Assembly (NCBI RefSeq): GCF_030247185.1
Contig: NC_080571.1
Location: 11,326,131 to 11,390,130, forward strand
DNA: 64,000 bases
Origin: Malaya genurostris
Taxonomy: Eukaryota; Arthropoda; Insecta; Diptera; Culicidae
Reading direction: 5' to 3'
The number at the start of each line of letters is the position of its first letter. The first letter of the stretch is position 1. Position numbers and translations under genes: made by a program. This document shows positions 1 through 10,863 of the stretch, one piece after another. The notes beneath the pieces were generated by a model. That model did not search any database. It was not told the origin of the DNA and saw only the letters and a program-made list of their open reading frames with translations.

Positions 1-1499
1 GGCTTTAGAAGTGAACAGACGAAAGCCTTCACATCCCATTCACTTGCTTTCGTAATCAAAGCAAAACAATGTATAATCCTAAAACATAATACTGTAATAG
101 TTATAACTAAACTAGTGAAGCACAAGCGAAGATGGCAGAAGAAGATAACGCATCCGAATATACTTGCTACCGGCTGATGAAAGTGAACTAATTTATTGGA
201 GGTTCCGATAGTTAATATTTTATTTTTATCCGTCTTTTCTTTAATTATTATTTTTTCTGTAATCGTCTGCTAGTGCCGTTGTTTATGGATGAGGAACTTA
301 ACGCCACAAGTGAGTGAGTGTAATTTTTTTTTCTTTAGCTTGAACATTATGAAAGCTATTATCAATGTTTTGTCTGATGATGATCCATGATAGTCGTTTG
401 CGAAACTAGACTGTGTTGTAAAATCAAAGTGGAAATCGGTGACCAAGCAGACAAACAGTGAACCTGGCAAGAAATCGTCGTTGTACTTGTGTAATCAACG
501 TGCATGAGTGTAAGAAACTATTTGATAGTAGCTGCTAGTATTAGGATACATTATGCGCTAAATTCTATCGCTATTAGTTGGTACAGTAAGGAACATGTAA
601 AAATGAATCAAATGCACATTTATATAAAAATACAATTGTGATGTTTTTATTTATTTATTCGTTGTCTCACATTTCCTTTGCCTTTGTTCGATTCTTTACT
701 TTCATCGACGTTTTTCAGTTTGTGCTCAGGTTTTTTTTCTCCGTTCGTTCAGTTGCTAGTTTAAGTTTTAACGGCAAGATCATTCATGTCACTGCCATTT
801 CCGAGTGTGCTGGCACACTGAAACTGTGAGTGTGTGATAATTCTTTGTGTCAATCATCAATCATGACCGGATTGTCCGGATTATATTGAATTAAGTAATC
901 CTAGATAGCCTATTTTATGGAGAACGCACAGTATGAAGAGAAGAGACCCGAAATCGCGACTTTACTCAATAATTTCATAAAAAATCAAGTAAATAATGAC
1001 AAACAAGTTAGTTAGATTGATCGTTAAATTAACAAACATACTTGTTAAAAACTCAAACTTTCTACCAAAAATGCAAACCCTGACATGAAAATAACTCCCA
1101 ATAAATCGATTACTGTTAGTCAAAAGGACCGTAAAGAACTGTATCGTGTTTTACCCTGTCATCTTTTCACATGAAAAAAAAATCTATAACTCCGGGAGGC
1201 CATTTCATGACGATTGCTCAAATATTGTGCTTCGTAGAAATTCCACCAGAAAGATCAGTTGTCGCTGGCGGGTTGCCATTTGTACATGTCTCCCTTTTCC
1301 ATTTCTTATGCCACTGCCAAATTTATTTATTCATTTATATATTTCTTATTGGGTTCATCGGACATATGTCTAAATGAACCGACAGAGTGGGAAAAAGCCT
1401 ATATGAGTTGAACAAATTTCATGCCATTCTCAGACAGGCGCAAAAACCACTATCTTTTAAACAACAAACACAAAACAAAAAGTAATTACAATGCGTCAA
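1..1499. other. non-coding AT-rich DNA, nothing assigned
   Basis: No open frame here looks like a conserved protein and no RNA gene is visible. Short hydrophobic frames at 638-829 and 1146-1377 have AT-driven composition and no recognisable motif. Nothing supports a gene. Confidence 0.4.
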
Positions 1500-1995
1500 G
1501 TGAAATAATTTAACACATAGAAAAAAAAAACAGTCCTTATAATATAGTTCGTTTCATTCTTTCTGCGAAGCGACGGGAAGGCTCATCAAACTCAAAAATT
1601 GTTTAAACAGAAGTAAAAGTTCGTGTGCACGCAGTTATAGGTTCGTTACTTCCAAATAAAGTCCTGTGGAATCCGTTTTGAAGTAGAGTCGTATATCGCA
1701 ATGACCTGCTTGGTACTCGAAAACTAATTTTGCTACGCAATTCTGGAGCAGCGATCTCCCCGTTTATTAATTTCGCAATGGTCGATGCTTGTTGAATTTT
1801 TCTTCGGCGCTGTAACGTATCGATTCCCAATAATTGGCATCTGTCCGGGTATGGTGGCAAGTTTACAGGATCTCTCCAAGGCAAATGTCGTAATGCCATG
1901 CGAACAAAGCGTTTCTGAACACGTTCAAGTCTAAGACTCCACGATATTTGATACGGACAGATTACTGAAGCAAATTGTTGACGAAGGAACAAAAC
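1500..1995 (-). mobile_element. 5'-truncated Jockey-type LINE remnant
   Basis: The minus-strand frame 1992-1603 matches the C-terminal end of Jockey-clade reverse transcriptase ORFs, with RLERVQKRFVRMALRHLPWRD followed by a PDRCQLLGI-like segment. This region lies downstream of the catalytic palm, so only the tail of the polyprotein remains. The frame then runs to a stop, and an A-rich stretch lies near 1520 on the + strand. There is no upstream catalytic region, so it is a dead fragment. A related but distinct fragment lies at 49785-50955. Confidence 0.7.
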
Positions 1996-1999
1996 TTAG

Positions 2000-3229
2000 T
2001 GACGTCTTTCTGGTCGTCGGCAGATAGTAGTTTTTTTAAAGGGTTTGATGCTTGCCTCTGCCATGGTTTCTCAACGTTTTCCTGACTGGACGGGAAGTAT
2101 AAAAAGGAACATAGAAAGTATCTGTGAAGTAAGTGAGGTAGGAAAATAGCACACTACACAAAAAAAACAACATCCCCGGCAGGTGCCAAAATGCCCATTT
2201 AATAAATTCTCCAATCCCCGAAAGGATTTAGAGATTTTAAAAAAGCCACACTGTTGTGCATTCTCGGAAGATTCAGAACGATTCGCAATATTCATGAGCA
2301 AAAGTAAATTCGGCAGCACATGTGGGATATTAAACAGTTTTTTTAAGATCAATACAGCAAGGATTCATTTACTCCAGGAAGGACGATGAACACCTCTGAC
2401 TATAGCTCCTTACCACATTGGATGAGAAACGATAAAATATCCTTCAGTTTTAGACCTCGATACACAGATTCAGCCATGTACGGAGAACCAAAAACTCGGA
2501 TACGGAGTTCCTTCAATGCAGGACAGTTACCGTAATCGTAATTACACAATTCATACGAATAATACTCAGCACGTTGAATAGTTGAGTTTGCAATGCCCAG
2601 TCAGAGCACTGGCAAGAATACTGCAATGATGCTTGAAAAAATGCAGTAGACACTGACATTTTCAGATTTAAATCTGGTAAAAATGCTTTTGTCTGAGCGC
2701 AAGTTTGCAAGCTTCGCCAGTAGCTGCCATGTTTGGATGCAGCCCAGAAACGAATGTTGTGCTTTATCCAACTAGTTGAAAGTGGTACAACTGGTTCAGG
2801 ACCAGCCCATTCATTTCCAGTAAAGGGTTGTTCATAAAAGACGTCACGCTTTTTTTTGACGATTTTTGACTCCCCATCCCCCCTTTGTCACAAATTGTCA
2901 CAGAAGCAAAGACCCCCCATCCCGCCTATGTCACATATCACGAATTCAAAATAAATAAAATTCATCTCAATACATTCTCAATATGTATGACAAACCATAC
3001 AAATAAGAGGGAAAACTCGATTTATTACATGTTGTCGTTAGATTAAAAAATATCCCTAAAACTACAAAATCGTCGGAATTATTTTATTAATATCAATTAT
3101 ATAAATTAACAAAAGTATTTGGTTGGAATTGATGAAACATTTAAATCATCTGTTTTATTCCTCCTATGGGTACACAGATATATTATTGTTTTAGGTAAAG
3201 AATAATATTTCCTTAGTGTAGCAAACAGG
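2000..3229. other. intergenic stretch with a probable transposon end
   Basis: No coding signal. The stretch 2822-2945 (a GTTCATAAAAGACGTCACGC motif followed by C-rich runs and two GTCACA-type repeats) differs in composition from its surroundings and looks like the end of a dispersed repeat. No partner terminus was found nearby. Confidence 0.3.
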
Positions 3230-3256
3230 GCTGAGAAAATAAAGACCAACACCTCA

Positions 3257-3656
3257 TCAAAACGTTACTGAAAACATTGAATCGGCGAAGCAAATCGTGT
3301 TGCAAAATCGTTCTGTACCGATTAGAGAGATTGCTGTGTTGTTGGGAATCTCTTATGGATCAGCCGAACACATTTTAACTGATGTTTTGGGTTTGAAACG
3401 CGTCGCTTCTCGGCTGGTGCCAAAAAAGCTAAATTTCATTCAAAAACAGCGTCGTGTTGACGTGGCCAAATAGATGATTTCCAACGCAGATAGTGACCCC
3501 ACATTCATCGAATGCATCATAGCTGGTGATGAGGTGTGGATCTATGAATATAACGTCGAAACCGCACAACAATCGACCGAATGGCGCTTCGAAGGCGAGC
3601 CGAAACCATCCATTATAAAAATCGCCACACGAAAATTTTTCAAATTCTTTGTATAG
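3257..3656 (+). pseudogene. mariner-like transposase relic
   Basis: The frame reads through a helix-turn-helix-like segment (PIREIAVLLGISYGSAEHIL) and then KRVASRLVPKKLNFIQKQRR. A TAG at 3471 interrupts it, after which it continues with the segment carrying the first catalytic aspartate region (IIAGDEVWIYEY) and the ETAQQSTEWRF motif typical of mariner (DD34D) transposases. The frame stops at 3656 before the second and third acidic residues. The relic is therefore both interrupted and truncated. Confidence 0.75.
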
Positions 3657-3950
3657 ACGCCAAACAAAAACTAATCGTACGATATGCGTCAAAATTTGAC
3701 AGAATGTGTATAAAAGTGTTGCCAACGTTGAGAGAATAAAAGTTTACCGATTGGACAAGCGCGGGAATTTTAAAATGAAAATTCCGGTTCTTTTTTGATC
3801 ATAAGGTACAACTATGAAATGAAAAACTGCGAAAAAGTTACCGCAGAGCTAGATACTGATGAAAACCTAAAAGTAGCTTTGGTTTAAATATACTGTTGCA
3901 TCCCATTGCTCTAGTAGTGATCACTCATAGCTTTTTTTGTGAAGACTTAA

Positions 3951-4404
3951 CTGCCGTTCTACGCATAACTGTCCCATATTACTTTCGATCAATTTGGACT
4001 TTTCAATACCAAACGGTTTATAAACACATATATTTCAAAAAAATAAAATAAAGGCAGTTTGTTCAAAAACTTTTTGAAAAAATATTAAGGCAAATTGTCA
4101 CCTTTTCAGTAGAGATTATTTCGTATTAATGTTTTCAAAATATTTTAATTTATCCCTTGGCACAATAGTTTGCAAAGTCGACAGTAATGTCTTTTTTCGC
4201 TCTTGGTCAATTTTTTGAGCTGATTTTTGCCATATAAGATGATGAGACAACTTCAAAAACGTTCAGTAATTTTTTTCTGTTACTTTTTAAGAACTAATTG
4301 CAATAATTTAAGTTTCTGCCGTCAACGGAATCCGTGTAGCCGATCTCGATCTTGGAATCCATGTAGCCGATCTCGAATCAGGACAATCGGGCGTAGAACG
4401 GCAG
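3951..4404. mobile_element. MITE with TTAA target duplication (piggyBac-like)
   Basis: A perfect 14-bp terminal inverted repeat, CTGCCGTTCTACGC, bounds 454 bp. It is flanked on both sides by TTAA (3947-3950 and 4405-4408), the target used by piggyBac-type elements and by TTAA-specific mosquito MITEs. Similarity between the ends extends beyond 14 bp. Near the right end a segment of about 27 bp containing GTAGCCGATCTCGA is tandemly duplicated (about 4322-4376). It encodes no transposase, so it is non-autonomous. Confidence 0.75.
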
Positions 4405-4408
4405 TTAA

Positions 4409-5083
4409 GGTTTAATATCAATTCTTATTGTTCTAGAGGTCTAAGCTTGAAATTTCACTGTGGAACAGAGTTTCTTATATTCTATATTCGGTTTGAAGAC
4501 GTTTTCTCGTTTATAAATTTCTCGTGCATCTAACTCGTCGAGATCTAAGCCTCGTTTGTGGATTCCCTGAATGAAGAGAAAACTAGATAATGGTGTCCGC
4601 GCCGCAGTTAGGACCCAGCAGGAAATTCAAAATTGGGAACTTCTTTTTAACTCTGTGGTATACTCCCGACCATTAATTACATTAAAAAATACTCGATGGA
4701 CAATGCTTTGAGAGTGGCTAGGAACTTAAGAACGCCATTTAAAAATTGGCTCAACTCGCTGGCGATGAGCTTCTACCCAGAGGGATTAAAGAAGCTGGTC
4801 CAGCGGTACGAAAATGCTTCGAAGTGAACGGCAGTTATGCGAAAGCGTAAAGTAGATTTGTAGCAAACTAAAAGTGCTACTAAAACCTACCTTATATGAG
4901 TAAAATTCATAAGTTTTCGAGAGTTCACGATGGTAGATTGGAAGCTTGTCCAAAGTAACGATGCCATTTATTTCGCTTCAGGTGCGATAGAGACCTTGAT
5001 GTAAAAGGTTATTTTCGTGAGACTTCTTTTGTAAATTCAAGTATTTTTTTGTCCAATCGAAATCTATGTGAATGCTTCAAACA
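4409..5083. other. intergenic stretch, no gene seen
   Basis: No coding or RNA signal. A short sequence near 4824-4840 (GAACGGCAGTTATGCG) resembles the terminus of the neighbouring TTAA-flanked MITE and may be a solo end. Confidence 0.3.
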
Positions 5084-5106
5084 ATCAAATCTGGACTCAG
5101 AGAATT

Positions 5107-6035
5107 GTATGTATGTATGTATGTATGTGTGAAGCCACCATCAGTTCAAGGCATTACCAATGTATGCGGGTAGACTTACAGTAGATCCGAATTTGATTAT
5201 CAGATAGCTTTCATATAATTGCTGTTAAGAAGACCAAAATAGGTTTTGAGGACCCGGCGCCTTCCAGCAAGAACATCCGGCCATGTAATAAAGAATTTCG
5301 CTGTACCAGCTTAAACCCGCCTGATGGTTTGTTTGTTAGAAGGGTGCGTCTTACTCATTTCAGACCTTCAGGGAGAAACACAAAGCTTCCCCCGCGTGAC
5401 TCAGGTTGGCAATCCACTCCATCATCCAATCATTCACTTGTAAGATACCCTGATGCACTCCCTGCCCCTTCCCGTTGTCGATATACTTGAGCACAATATA
5501 ATATAATATAAAATAATATAAAAAATATAATATAATATAATTTAGCACAATATAACATAACATAATACAATATAATATGATATAATGTAATGCAGTATAA
5601 TAACATACAACATAACAAAATATAATATAATAAGATAATATATGAAATAATATGCTATGATACAATCTATAACAGTTGCTTTCGCAGTGTAAGTTATGCT
5701 CTTCTTTCGTCGCAGTTTTGCAGGAAATATAATATTTCTTTTTTAATAATGATAATAAAAATAATAACAACAACAACAATATATAATACAATGTAATATA
5801 ATTCAATTCAATATATAACAAATAATGCAACAAACATGTTGCAATATACTATGATATAGCACTTTAGGATGGGCTTCAAACTACAATCCATTTCGCACCC
5901 TCTCATTTTGCTACTAACGCAGAAGGCGATAGCACCCAGTCGACGCCGTTCTATTGACCAAATGTCATCATAGACGCTCGGGGAGGCATGAGATAGGAAC
6001 TTGTGAGGACTTAGTTATCTCACCATTTGATGACC
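5107..6035 (-). mobile_element. retroposon with 23-bp target duplication and CATA tail
   Basis: An identical 23-bp direct repeat flanks this block (5084-5106 and 6036-6058; it contains TCTGGACTCAGAGAATT). The left end begins with a GTAT run, which is a (CATA)n tail read on the minus strand, as expected for a target-primed retroposon inserted in minus orientation. Its 5' part (5870-6030) is repeated at 13495-13652 in the same orientation. The middle is low-complexity AT. No reverse transcriptase is encoded, so it is a non-autonomous or decayed element. Confidence 0.7.
5488..5640. repeat. AT-rich simple-sequence tract
   Basis: A degenerate ATAAT/ACATA-type satellite within the retroposon. It produces long tyrosine/leucine/isoleucine-rich open frames on the minus strand that are artefacts of composition. 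Confidence 0.85.
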
Positions 6036-6695
6036 ATCAAATCTGGACTCAGAGAATTACCCCCAAACACGAAACAAAATCGAAGCTGTTTCCCAGTTAG
6101 ACATGTTTCACTCGAACCCTCGCCCAAAAAGTTGTGTCGCTACCAAGCGTAATGGTTTTTGTCTGAAAAGGTTGTGCTGAGCAAAATTTAGAGTTATTAG
6201 AAACAAGTAATTGAAGCTTAGATTCTTGTAAGAATGACATGAATTCCCTTTTCTAACAAGCTTAACCTTGGTTCCGCGCAGGCGCTAAGTTGGATTATTC
6301 CTAAGGACCAAATCTCCAACTATCAAGGGGAATGTGCAATTTTAGCCAATTTGTTCTGATTCACCACTTTTCGACTTTGTAATAATTATAACTTCCTCAG
6401 AATACACTGAATTCGGAACTCATTTCGATACACGATCACTCTCTTCGAAGTAACGTGCAACACTGAGATAAGTAGTCCACTATATTGTAGTCGACTGATT
6501 ACACAATCCCAGGAGTAAAAACAAATTGGCATTTTTCTAATTCTACAATTAAAAAACCTCTTCTCTATTATTGTGGAACAGACTACGGTATATCGGAAAA
6601 ACTCCAATTCGTCGATGAGACACACTCACAATCATTAAGCTATACAAGATAGTTAACTTGAAAAACTAACAATGTTTTTTCTTTCTTCCTCACAG

Positions 6696-6775
6696 AGAAC
6701 CCATCTCCGATCAACCCGGAGAACTTGAACGGGGGCGCCAGTAGCAACGGAACGGCTTCCACGTACTCCAATTGA
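6696..6775 (+). CDS. terminal coding exon of an unrecognised gene
   Basis: A strong acceptor (TTCTTTCTTCCTCACAG, ending 6695) precedes 2 nt completing a codon and 25 codons beginning NPSPINPENLNGG and ending TASTYSN, then TGA at 6773-6775. The exon is GC-richer than its surroundings, and a long CA/AT-rich tract like an insect 3' UTR follows. The tail is rich in Asn, Ser and Gly, as in disordered C-termini. No upstream exon could be placed in 1-6690, so the rest of the gene is probably left of the window or in small exons not recognised here. The parent protein is not identified. Confidence 0.5.
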
Positions 6776-7800
6776 GAGCCGGCGAGTGATTTCGATGTCG
6801 CTAAATCTTATCCTGCGACGGCACTTCTTATTTTCTCGTTCTCCGTATGATAAGCTCTTCGAGAGCCAACTACCGGCAACGTTACGCTAAAGCAGAATTT
6901 ATCAGAATAAACATAGAATAGGTAAAAAAAAACAACGGAAAAGCAGCTGTTAGATAACTGTTGTTTTTCGCACATACAAAAGTAAGTGTTACATTTTGCT
7001 AGGACTAGGAATGCCAGGTCACCAAAAAAATGAAAAAAACAAGAGAACAGAAAGTCAAAAACAAACAGTTCAGAAATAAAAGGAAAACAGAAAACAAATT
7101 GTGATAAATAAAATTAAAACTCGGTAAGATTTCGATAGCGGAAAACATTTTGAGCTAAACTAAATCAAACATTTAGACTTCGAATTCACGCGGAACAGAG
7201 CAACTTACAAAGCAGTGACAGCTTGGAAATCGTCTATCAATGAACAACTGTAACAACAACTAATGATCGGATTTTTTTTTCTTATGGCTGGAAATTGCCA
7301 CCACATTTCCACCGCTGTCACCCTCATTAGGAACCAGATGACTATTTTTGTCCAATCTAGTTCTGCAAGCTGCAGCTAACATACATCATCAGCCACTATT
7401 AAACGGTGGTGATTATTAATCGCTAGTGTCACTGAAGTATGTTAATCAGAATTTGGTCTCAACACACACACTCACACAATTACACTGATAACGGATAAAC
7501 TATCTAAATAGGTAATGGAAATTGCTACAATCCTCTACTATGGTAAAACTACAATCTGTTGTAAATATTAACTTATTCCGAACAGAAACACAACAAAGCG
7601 GGGCTAAATAAAATTCCCCACTTATCGATCGTTACAAGTAAACTATGTTGAGTAAAAAAAAACAAAAGAAATTGATCAGCGCACCAGGATTAAAGATATA
7701 CTTTCCTTTTAGTTCAACACACTAGAAAATGGCATGCAGAAGAAAACCATTGTTTAGTTTAAGTTTGTTTTCAGTGATATTTGAATAAAATTACAGAACT
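6776..7800 (+). other. probable 3' UTR of the 6696-6775 exon
   Basis: About 1 kb without coding potential follows the TGA. AATAAA signals occur near 7096, 7608 and 7786, giving several possible cleavage sites. The end is inferred from the last signal. Confidence 0.4.
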
Positions 7801-7926
7801 TCAATGTACATGTCGATGTTCATTTTCGTTGGAAAACATTTCCGAATGCTACAACTTTAGGCCTGGTTTAAAAGATCACCCAACACCCCTTGACATTCCA
7901 GTAATTCGTTTCTTAGGTAAAACTAT

Positions 7927-8034
7927 TTAACTAGACGGATGACGTCTGATGATCTTTTCTTGTGTCCAGCATACGGCTCCAATTAACTCGGTCCATGGTT
8001 CATGTTCGTCGTCAGTCGCTTCTTCTAAAGTCAC
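7927..8034 (-). CDS. candidate last coding exon, minus strand
   Basis: After a TATATATAG acceptor the minus strand reads 35 codons, beginning VTLEEATDDEHEPWTELIG, then TAA at 7929-7927. The acidic, Trp-containing peptide looks like real coding sequence rather than random AT-rich DNA. The upstream polypyrimidine tract is weak. It begins in phase 0, whereas the exon at 8671-8813 ends in phase 2, so an intermediate exon is needed. The product is not recognised. The gene would be tail-to-tail with the + strand gene ending near 7.8 kb. Confidence 0.4.
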   Translation of the reverse strand: MTLEEATDDEHEPWTELIGAVCWTQEKIIRRHPSS

Positions 8035-8227
8035 CTATATATAACCAAGTCATGTATACAATAGAGCTGAAAAGTCACCACTTGTGGCTGAACACCCAAT
8101 TTAAATCTTAATAATTTAATTGTAACTCATATTCCAATAAATAGTTATTGAAAAAAGGTACCTATACTTTACCTAAGATTTGGGAATCAATTTCACTTAA
8201 CTATCGTCTGGCTTTCTAATGACATGC

Positions 8228-8345
8228 CCTGCTTATCGTAGTCTCGACCTCGAAAAATTCGTAGTGTCAATAGGACCGTAGCGCAAGTCATGCAAAATAT
8301 CACTGCGAAGTCTATTGCAACAGAATAGTTGAATTCAATAAAAGA
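8228..8345 (+). mobile_element. diverged tRNA-SINE relic
   Basis: Contains ATTCGTAGTGTCAATAGGAC, then a CATGCAA motif, TGCGAAGTCT and AACAGAA in the same order and spacing as the better preserved SINE body at 11036-11245. The promoter half is degraded. Its antisense strand happens to give a hydrophobic open frame. Confidence 0.55.
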
Positions 8346-8359
8346 AGTTCAATCGACAC

Positions 8360-8477
8360 CAGAAGTCCATCCGATTCCGCATCAGTATCAGGCCAAATAC
8401 GCTTCCGAAGTGCACTCGCGTTCGCGTTTTTTGGATCAGAATTAGGATACATCCATCCCTGTGACAGGATATTTTTT
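8360..8477 (-). CDS. possible internal exon of the 7927-8813 gene
   Basis: A minus-strand open frame (peptide contains GWMYPNSDPKNANASALRKR and WPDTDAESDGLL) lies between the two better candidate exons. It has a CTG|GTGTCG donor in phase 0 that would join the exon at 8034, and possible AG acceptors upstream. Splice signals are weak and the 3' side runs into the SINE relic, so this is tentative. Confidence 0.25.
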
Positions 8478-8670
8478 CTTCTACTACATTTCATCTAAAA
8501 TTTGGCATCTATTCTTAACATGGAGCAAAACACGTAGACAAAAATCGGCTGCGAAAACAAGATAAATAACTGTATCGCAATGTCATATGGCATGTGTGCC
8601 TAAATATGAAAGGAATGTAAGATTTTATAATTTTTTCTTGCGATTACAGCGAATAATAGTTTTCACTTAC

Positions 8671-8813
8671 TTGGCGTGGATGACGGTTGTTTGCGGTGCC
8701 TCGATCACAGAAGCAACATTTTGACTCCGATTAGCTACTAATTGCGTTAGACCGTTGGTAAGTTCGAAAGGTAGATCGTAAGTCGTCACTTCTTTTATTA
8801 TTCGTTCAATTTT
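8671..8813 (-). CDS. candidate internal coding exon, minus strand
   Basis: On the minus strand a TTATTTAAG acceptor precedes 47 codons (peptide includes TYDLPFELTNGLTQLVANRS and ASVIEAPQTTVIHA) that end in AA at a consensus GTAAGTG donor. Other frames contain stops, and the amphipathic composition looks genuine. It shares strand and neighbourhood with the 7927-8034 and 8360-8477 candidates, probably one gene whose 5' part has been displaced by the LINE fragment at 8886. Function unknown. Confidence 0.45.
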
Positions 8814-8885
8814 CTTAAATAACAGAACCGATTTCAACAAGACTTAAATAATAGAACCGATTTTTAAGACTCCAAATTTACTTTC

Positions 8886-9296
8886 GTGGAGCATTATAAT
8901 ACAATTGTCAATAAAGCAAATAGTATGTTAGGCTTCATTAAACGTTTTAGTCATAATTTTCAGGAACCTTACACAATAAAATTATTATATACAACATACG
9001 TCAGGCCAATTTTCGAATACTGCAGCATAGTATGGAACACATGTACCTCCGTACACATAGAATGCATTGAATCTGCCCAAAAACAATTTCTACTGTATGC
9101 GCTTCTTAGACTAAACTGGACTACACTTACGAACTTACAAACACTCGAAGAACGCCGCAAAGCTACAATGCTTTATTTCATCAACGACATTATTTCTCAA
9201 CGGGTACAGTCTGAATCATTGCTTTCACAACTAAAATTTTACGCTCCTAATAGTCGCAATTTCAGAAGTCGTGAAATATTCTCGGAAAAAATATAA
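8886..9296 (+). mobile_element. LINE reverse transcriptase C-terminal fragment
   Basis: The open frame resembles the segment after the RT palm in Jockey-like LINEs: ANSMLGFIKRF, then LYTTYVRPIFEYCSIVWN, then an IESAQKQFLLYAL motif. No catalytic residues are present. It begins abruptly at 8886 and ends at a stop, so it is a 5'-truncated fragment. Its family differs from the fragments at 1603-1992 and 49785-50955. Confidence 0.7.
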
Positions 9297-9736
9297 AACA
9301 AATTACGCCAAAAATAATTCGATTTGAACAAGCTTGGGCTCATTTCAATCCTACAGTGTGGTCACAGATCACGTTTAAACGGATTTTTCGAAACACTTCC
9401 AGCTCTGGATATACATACAATGACGTATCCAACAAACCGCACTATTTTTACAGAAGAAAGTTAGCCAAATTAGACAACTTTTGGATCATTTAAAAGCTGC
9501 AAATGGGTCAATGATCAAGTTTAGGAGAATTATTGCTAATTATTTCAGTTTCGGATTTTTTTTCTGAATAAGTGACGTGAGTGATAAAGAAAACATTTTG
9601 TGAAACTCCGTAATCAACCAGGAATTTATTGAATCTGCGGAAGTTTGTGTCAAAAATTTGCTGGATGAACTAAATGTTAGGAAGATTAATATGTAAGATG
9701 AATTAAGGATTACAGTATTTTATTGTCACGGATTCC
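9297..9736. other. non-coding, probably the 3' end of the LINE fragment
   Basis: No further motif could be recognised. The first 200 bases may be the 3' end of the truncated LINE. No A-rich tail or target duplication was found. Confidence 0.25.
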
Positions 9737-9739
9737 TTA

Positions 9740-10265
9740 AAACCAACATATAGAATAAGTTCCACTGTTGAATTCATAAAGGATAGAATGATGATAAGTT
9801 CCACTGTGTTTGGTGATAGGTGTCTTTTTGATGGCAATATTGACAATCCGCCTTTCGTAGGGGAGCAGCGATTCACAGGGAAACCTTTTGTCCTGATCAC
9901 AGACTACGTAATAAGAAATAGGCCACTTTAAGAGGCAATTTACATTCTCGGAAAAAGGGCCATTGTTGCAAAACGCAAAAGCGGTTTTCTTCGCTGCAGT
10001 TGAATGAATATTCAAAAGAGAAATATCAGTTTGTTTGAAACAGTTTTCTAAACAAACTGATGTTTTTTTCTTGAAGATCCACCAAGCAGTAACGAAGGAA
10101 ACTTCTTTCGCGTTTTTGAACAACGGCTGTTTTCCTGAGATTGTATGCAGAGCCTTAAGTGCATATGCAACAGACGTGTGCCATTCCGGATACCAGACAT
10201 TGCTCTTTAAACCGAAAGAACCTCTTCGTAATGTAACAAGTTTTTGTGAACATAATGCCCCCTGA
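9740..10265. repeat. imperfect inverted repeat with two related open frames
   Basis: Around a centre near 10040-10050 the two arms are imperfect reverse complements (AAACAAACTGAT on both sides, diverging outward). The minus-strand frame (10123-9737) and plus-strand frame (10035-10265) share a peptide pattern: KQTD, then IH, then K-x2-x-FAF-x-NNG-x-F. An AATAAA lies near 10295 after the plus-strand stop. This is either an old inverted duplication of a small gene or exon, or the two halves of a fold-back element. Not recognised. Confidence 0.4.
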
Positions 10266-10863
10266 CCTCCGGAATTATAACAAAGATTTTGTAAATAAAA
10301 CTTTTATTTTGGACACAGCGCATATAATTATTTTCAGCAGCAGTTACAGTTCGCGCGCGCGTGTGTGCCCTGGTCCCACCCGAAATCAGAGACAGAAATA
10401 ATAAAAAAAAGTTTGGATAGTGGTTTTCAGAGTTTTGTGATAGTCGAAACTTCACTACCACTGACAGTGTCAAAACTACATAAAATGGAGATTAAAATCG
10501 GGGTAAAATAAACGACAATAATATAAAAAAATACGTAAAATTGTACTGGATGACCGGGAAGAGTAGGTGCGCTAGCATGTCATAATTGGGCAAGATTCTA
10601 CAGTTGAGAAAAATATCCTGGCGCTGGATCCCGCACATATGTATTTAGGACTAAAAATACGAACACAAGCGCACTTCGAATACATGTTCGGTTGGACCCA
10701 TTATTATACGCCAGAGCCAGATACCCGACAATGGACTAAAGTTAACACGAGTTCTTCCAAGCGGCACGAGTGCCTCAAAGAAGGCGCCATGGGTCAGAAA
10801 GATCATGATATCGGTTTTTCAGAAATCCAAGTCATTTAGGCTGTCTCTTCATTTGTTTTCATA
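10266..10863. other. intergenic stretch
   Basis: Contains a short GC/GT alternating run (10351-10366) and no credible coding frame. Nothing assigned. Confidence 0.3.

Noticed and set aside
5360..5833. Minus-strand frame of 157 codons rich in Tyr, Leu and Ile
   Set aside because: It is a translation of the AT-rich simple repeat within the retroposon.
8195..8345. Minus-strand transmembrane-like frame (RIFRGRDYDKQGMSLESQ) as a confirmed exon
   Set aside because: It overlaps a SINE relic and no acceptor-donor pair in phase could be fixed; kept only as a note in the findings.
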